Shown: positions 5,969 to 8,795 of the stretch, one piece after another
Numbering within the stretch: the stretch's first letter is position 1
How the letters are laid out: each line of letters begins with the position of its first letter
DNA from: Paracoccaceae bacterium
Lineage (GTDB): Bacteria > Pseudomonadota > Alphaproteobacteria > Rhodobacterales > Rhodobacteraceae
Length of the DNA: 8,795 nucleotides
Assembly (NCBI GenBank): GCA_007129775.1
Contig: SKUV01000401.1
Coordinates: forward strand, 1-8,795
Reading direction: 5' to 3'
Made by a program: the position numbers and the translations under genes
The notes under the pieces: generated by a model
Seen by the model: the letters and a program-made list of their open reading frames with translations, nothing else
Database searches by the model: none
What the model was told of the DNA's origin: nothing

Positions 5969-7939
5969 TCAGCCCCGGTTCATGCGGTTTTCGATCAGAT
6001 CGTCCACCACCGCCGGCTCGGCCAGCGTCGAGGTGTCGCCCAGCGCGCCGAAATCATCCTCGGCGATCTTGCGCAGGATGCGGCGCATGATCTTGCCCGA
6101 GCGGGTCTTGGGCAGGCCCGGCGCCCACTGGATCAGGTCGGGGCTGGCGATGGGCCCGATTTCCTGACGGACCCATTTGACCAGTTCCTTGCGCAGATCG
6201 TCGGTCGGCTCCACCCCGTTCATCAGGGTGACATAGGCATAGATGCCCTGCCCCTTGATCTCGTGCGGATAGCCCACGACGGCGGCCTCGGCCACCTGCG
6301 CATGGGCGACGAGCGCGCTTTCCACCTCGGCCGTGCCCATCCGGTGGCCCGAGACGTTGATCACGTCATCCACCCGGCCGGTGATCCAGTAATAGCCGTC
6401 CTCGTCCCGGCGGCAGCCGTCACCGGTGAAGTAATAGCCCTTGTACTGGCTGAAATAGGTATCCATGAACCGCTCGTGATCTCCCCAGACGGTGCGCATC
6501 TGCCCCGGCCAGCTGTCGGCGATGCAGAGCACCCCTTCGGCCCGCGTCTCGGTCTGGACCTCGGCGGTCTGTGCGTCCAGCACCTCCGGCCGGACCCCGA
6601 AGAAAGGCTTCGTGGCCGAGCCGGGCTTGGCGGGGATCGCCCCGGGCAGCGGCGTGATCAGATGGCCGCCGGTCTCGGTCTGCCAGAAGGTATCGACGAT
6701 CGGACAGCGCCCCTTGCCGACATTGTCGTTGTACCAGTTCCACGCCTCGGGGTTGATCGGCTCGCCGACCGTGCCCAGAAGGCGCAGGCTGGACAGATCG
6801 TGCCGCGCCACCGGCTCCGAGCCATGCGCCATCAGCGCACGGATGGCCGTCGGGGCGGTGTAGAACTGGTTGACCTTGTGCTTGTCGCAGACCGCCCAGA
6901 AGCGGCCGGCATCGGGAAAGGTCGGCACGCCCTCGAACATCACCGTGGTCGCGCCATTGGCCAGCGGGCCATAGACGATATAGCTGTGCCCGGTGACCCA
7001 TCCCACATCGGCCGTGCACCAGAAGATATCGCCGTCGTGATAGTCGAACGTGTATTGGTGCGTCATCGCGGCATAGACGAGATAGCCGCCCGAGGTATGG
7101 ACCACGCCCTTGGGTTTACCGGTGGAGCCCGAGGTATAGAGGATGAAAAGCGGGTCTTCCGCCCCCACCTCCTCGATCGGGCAATCGGGGGCGACCTTGG
7201 TCATCAGGTCGTTGACGTCCACGTCACGCCCCTCGACCCATGTGGTCTGCCCGCCGGTATGCTTGACCACCAGACAACGCACCTTGCCCGAGCAGCGGCG
7301 CAGCGCGGCATCGGTATTGGCCTTGAGCGGGGTGCGGCGCCCGCCGCGCGGAGCCTCGTCGGCGGTGATCACCAGCTTGGCGTCGCAGCCATTGATCCGG
7401 TCGGCCAGCGCATCGGGCGAAAAGCCCGCGAAAACGATGGAATGCACCGCGCCGATCCGCGCGCAGGCCAGCATCGCATAGGCCGCCTCGGGGATCATCG
7501 GCAGATAGATCACAACCCGGTCGCCGCGCGTCACACCCTGCGCCTTGAACACATTGGCCATGCGGCAGACATTTTCATGCAGCTCGCGATAGGTGATGTG
7601 GCGGGCGGGCGTGTCGGGGTGATCGGGCTCCCAGATGATCGCGGTCTGCTCGCCGCGGGTTTCCAGATGCCGGTCGACGCAATTGGCGGCAACGTTGAGC
7701 GTGCCGTCCTCGAACCATTTGATCGAGACCTTGCCGAAGGTGAAATCGGTGTTCTTGACCCGGGTGTAGGGCTTGATCCAGTCGATGCGCCGGCCATGTT
7801 CGGCCCAGAAGGCTTCGGGGTCGGCGATCGAGGCGGCGTACATGCGCTCGTATCCCGCCGCATCCAGATGCGCCCGCGCGACGAATTCCTCCGACGCCGG
7901 ATATACGGTTGTGGCTTCGGGCTGGCCCGCTGCAGTCAT
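5969..7939 (-). CDS. acs: Acetyl-CoA synthetase (AMP-forming)
   Basis: A 656-residue cytoplasmic enzyme that makes acetyl-CoA from acetate, ATP and CoA through acetyl-AMP, releasing AMP and pyrophosphate. Length matches the family. The phosphate-binding loop YTSGSTGKPKG is at 268-278; DTFWQTETGG at 416-425 contains W419, the tryptophan that restricts the pocket to acetate-sized acids; YYFTGDG is at 502-508; the hinge and second active-site motif GRVDDVINVSGHR spans 521-533. PKTRSGKIMRR at 610-620 holds K616, the catalytic lysine that is acetylated in other Acs proteins, so post-translational control is possible. The ATG at 7939 is chosen over one 32 codons upstream because a perfect AAGGAGG lies 6 nt before it and the upstream extension is not Acs-like. 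It is the first gene of the minus-strand block. Confidence 0.98.
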   Translation of the reverse strand: MTAAGQPEATTVYPASEEFVARAHLDAAGYERMYAASIADPEAFWAEHGRRIDWIKPYTRVKNTDFTFGKVSIKWFEDGTLNVAANCVDRHLETRGEQTAIIWEPDHPDTPARHITYRELHENVCRMANVFKAQGVTRGDRVVIYLPMIPEAAYAMLACARIGAVHSIVFAGFSPDALADRINGCDAKLVITADEAPRGGRRTPLKANTDAALRRCSGKVRCLVVKHTGGQTTWVEGRDVDVNDLMTKVAPDCPIEEVGAEDPLFILYTSGSTGKPKGVVHTSGGYLVYAAMTHQYTFDYHDGDIFWCTADVGWVTGHSYIVYGPLANGATTVMFEGVPTFPDAGRFWAVCDKHKVNQFYTAPTAIRALMAHGSEPVARHDLSSLRLLGTVGEPINPEAWNWYNDNVGKGRCPIVDTFWQTETGGHLITPLPGAIPAKPGSATKPFFGVRPEVLDAQTAEVQTETRAEGVLCIADSWPGQMRTVWGDHERFMDTYFSQYKGYYFTGDGCRRDEDGYYWITGRVDDVINVSGHRMGTAEVESALVAHAQVAEAAVVGYPHEIKGQGIYAYVTLMNGVEPTDDLRKELVKWVRQEIGPIASPDLIQWAPGLPKTRSGKIMRRILRKIAEDDFGALGDTSTLAEPAVVDDLIENRMNRG

Positions 7940-7945
7940 GGGATT

Positions 7946-7952
7946 CCTCCTT
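7946..7952 (-). promoter_or_regulatory. Strong ribosome binding site of acs
   Basis: AAGGAGG is complementary to the 16S rRNA tail over all seven bases and lies six bases before the acs ATG at 7939. It decides the start codon and suggests efficient translation. Confidence 0.9.
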
Positions 7953-7976
7953 GTCGTCGACGCGCACCCCTCCTGC

Positions 7977-7999
7977 CGGGCGCCGAGTCCGGGCGCCCG
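7977..7999 (-). promoter_or_regulatory. Hairpin in the acs mRNA leader
   Basis: Two 8-bp G/C arms (CGGGCGCC at 7977-7984 and GGCGCCCG at 7992-7999) pair across a 7-base loop. The structure ends about 37 nt before the acs start and 24 nt before its ribosome binding site, so it would lie in the leader of any transcript starting in the AT-rich region. No T-run follows. It could stabilise the 5' end of the message or take part in attenuation; the pairing is visible, the role is inferred. Confidence 0.5.
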
Positions 8000-8011
8000 C
8001 TCCAATTGCAG

Positions 8012-8105
8012 CTTAACCGATTTGTGAAGTTTCATGTAACCCCATATTTTAACTAGTTTTTTCTGTGAATTACTTCACCAATATTCTGGAAAGTTTGTAA
8101 ATTCA
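8012..8105 (-). promoter_or_regulatory. AT-rich probable promoter region of acs
   Basis: This is the only pronounced AT-rich stretch in the window, 70-170 bp upstream of the acs start. On the minus strand TAAAAT (8051-8046) matches five of six bases of the -10 consensus. No good -35 hexamer stands 16-18 bases before it; the closest match, TTCACA (8069-8064), is only 12 bases away. A promoter that depends on an activator would fit this arrangement. The start of transcription cannot be fixed by eye, and the leader would be roughly 90-110 nt. Confidence 0.45.
8064..8079. promoter_or_regulatory. CRP-like palindromic site upstream of acs
   Basis: The sequence TGTGA-N6-TCACC matches the enterobacterial CRP consensus TGTGA-N6-TCACA at nine of ten positions. 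Its core, GTGAA-N4-TTCAC (8065-8078), is a perfect inverted repeat. It overlaps the place where a -35 element would be expected for the candidate -10 of acs. E. coli acs is activated by CRP, but whether this organism has a CRP-type regulator of that specificity cannot be judged here. Confidence 0.4.
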
Positions 8106-8238
8106 CGGGCGCCCGCTGCCGGAAAAAGGTTGAAATCGCGACTATTTTCCGTTCACAGACCGGCGCGGTTTTCAGCCCCTCGGCGACATCTGCACATTCG
8201 CGGTGCATTTTCCCGGCGATGACGCCGCACTGCGGCAT

Positions 8239-8253
8239 GTGACGCAGCGTCAC
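8239..8253. promoter_or_regulatory. Perfect 15-bp palindrome, candidate operator
   Basis: GTGACGC-A-GCGTCAC is a perfect 7-1-7 inverted repeat, 109 bases before the start codon of the rightward gene and about 300 bases upstream of acs. Odd-centred perfect palindromes of this size are typical of sites for dimeric regulators. A further GTCAC half-site lies at 8302-8306. The regulator is unknown. Confidence 0.4.
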
Positions 8254-8362
8254 CCGGGGAGGGCATCACGCCGCGGTGATTCGCCTTGCCGCGGCCGCGC
8301 CGTCACGGCACCCTCGCGAGGCCATCCCGCCCGACCGCGCAGCCGACCGACGAAAGACCCAG

Positions 8363-8795
8363 ATGCCGCCGCAAACCGATCCGCCCTCCCCGATCCGGCC
8401 CACCGACGATGCGGCGCGGAGCCTCGGCCGCGGGCTGATCGAAAATGCCCGCTTCGGTGCGCTCGCGGTGCTGCATCCCGACAGCGGGCTGCCCTATGTC
8501 AGCCGGATCGCCGTGGCGCCCGCACCCTGCGGCCATCCGATGACCCTGATTTCGGAATTGTCGCTGCACACCCGTGCGCTGCTGGCAGAGCCGCGCGCCG
8601 CCCTGCTGCTGGGCGAGCCCGAAGGCCGGGGCGACCCGCTGACCCATCCGCGGATCACGCTTGCGGTCCGCGCGGTCTTCGTGCGCCGTGACAGCGCGGA
8701 TCACGCGGCGCTGCGGGCGCATTACCTGCGCCATCAGCCCAAGGCCAGGCTCTACGTGGATTTCGCCGATTTCGCCTTCGCCCGGCTGAATGTGC
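8363..8795 (+). CDS. HugZ-like pyridoxamine 5'-phosphate oxidase-fold protein, N-terminal part
   Basis: The first 144 codons are present; the frame is open to the right edge, so the C-terminus is missing. After a Pro-rich start (PPQTDPPSPIRPTDD) comes a helix and the strand pattern FGALAVL...PYVSRIAVAP (about 31-53), then LISELSLHTRAL (62-73), ALLLGEPEGRGDPLTHPRIT (80-99) and YLRHQPKARLYVDFADFAF (121-139). This series is typical of the split-barrel PNPOx-like proteins annotated as HugZ/HutZ-type heme-utilisation proteins, whose members bind heme or a flavin. A C-terminal DUF2470 domain may follow outside the window. The ATG at 8363 has only a weak ribosome binding site (GAAAG), so the start is moderately sure. 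It is transcribed away from acs and need not share its function. The role in heme handling is a family-level inference. Confidence 0.8.
   Translation, partial: MPPQTDPPSPIRPTDDAARSLGRGLIENARFGALAVLHPDSGLPYVSRIAVAPAPCGHPMTLISELSLHTRALLAEPRAALLLGEPEGRGDPLTHPRITLAVRAVFVRRDSADHAALRAHYLRHQPKARLYVDFADFAFARLNV

Larger units (their letters stand above)
7990..8117. repeat. 12-bp direct repeat bracketing the AT-rich acs promoter region
   Basis: CGGGCGCCCGCT occurs at 7990-8001 and again, identical, at 8106-8117. Each copy contains the 10-bp palindrome CGGGCGCCCG. The 104 bases between them hold the AT-rich island upstream of acs. The left copy also forms part of the leader hairpin. The repeats could be operator sites or chance in GC-rich DNA. 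Confidence 0.5.
7940..8362. other. Divergent intergenic region between acs and the HugZ-like gene
   Basis: These 423 bases hold no convincing gene. The left third carries the acs ribosome binding site, leader hairpin and AT-rich promoter island. The right part is GC-rich with several inverted repeats: GCCGC/GCGGC at 8224-8236, a perfect 15-bp palindrome at 8239-8253, ATCAC/GTGAT at 8265-8280, and the 10-bp palindrome CCTCGCGAGG at 8312-8321. I found no clear promoter hexamers for the rightward gene. A 66-codon open frame on the minus strand (8253-8053) is not supported. Confidence 0.7.

Noticed and set aside
5606..8056. Plus-strand open frame (816 codons) opposite acs and part of adk
   Set aside because: It is codon-aligned with acs and explained the same way; acs on the other strand has unmistakable catalytic motifs.
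8094..8101. TTTGTAAA as a site for a RamB/ScfR-type acetate regulator (TTTGCAAA-like)
   Set aside because: It is a single copy with one mismatch in AT-rich DNA; too weak to call without comparison with other species.
8053..8253. 66-codon minus-strand open frame in the acs upstream region
   Set aside because: It covers the AT-rich promoter island and the palindromes, shows no domain, and has base composition unlike the neighbouring genes.
8291..8298. GCGGCCGC palindrome as a regulatory site
   Set aside because: Short G/C palindromes are frequent in DNA of this composition, and nothing else supports it.
8203..8691. Plus-strand open frame of 162 codons at the right end
   Set aside because: It is in a different frame from the HugZ-like gene that starts at 8363 and stays open to the edge. 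Its Arg/Pro/Ala-rich product resembles no family, while the 8363 frame gives a recognisable split-barrel protein.

Overview
The window is GC-rich DNA with very few AT-rich stretches. Its gene content and order point to an alphaproteobacterium, most likely a member of the Rhodobacteraceae. This rests on recalled family and neighbourhood patterns, not on a database search.

Layout. Eight genes lie head-to-tail on the minus strand and read from right to left. In transcription order they are acetyl-CoA synthetase (7939-5969), adenylate kinase (5964-5281), a DUF4212 small symporter subunit (5173-4913), a large sodium:solute symporter of the VC_2705 type (4900-3110), a cNMP/CBS/DUF294 nucleotidyltransferase-like protein (3043-1220), an unrecognised 179-residue membrane-anchored protein (1185-646), a receiver-only response regulator (611-156), and the N-terminus of a further membrane protein that runs off the left edge (150-1). 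The gaps are 4, 107, 12, 66, 34, 34 and 5 nt. No intrinsic terminator with a T-tract was seen in them, so an operon or overlapping transcripts are plausible. A 423-bp intergenic region (7940-8362) separates this block from a divergent, right-truncated gene for a HugZ-like split-barrel (PNPOx-fold) protein on the plus strand.

How the genes may work together. The two-subunit symporter would bring in a small carboxylate, probably acetate. Acs activates it to acetyl-CoA and makes AMP plus pyrophosphate. Adk then converts that AMP plus ATP into 2 ADP. The DUF294 protein carries a cyclic-nucleotide-type domain, an apparently intact adenylate-type CBS pair and an intact nucleotidyltransferase motif, so it is a candidate sensor of adenylate state for uptake or activation. 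The response regulator suggests two-component control, but no kinase lies in the window.

Non-coding structure. Three clear hairpins lie in the minus-strand transcripts: in the acs leader, before the small subunit, and a 13-bp stem between the symporter and DUF294 genes. The acs upstream region has an AT-rich island (about 8012-8105) with a cluster of GTGAA/TTCAC half-sites, including a near-consensus CRP-like site. A 12-bp direct repeat brackets this island, and a set of palindromes lies nearer the divergent gene. I see no tRNA, rRNA, CRISPR array, insertion sequence or phage feature, and no sign of an unknown defence or mobile system. The most interesting aspect is the coupling of acetate uptake, activation, AMP recycling and signalling.
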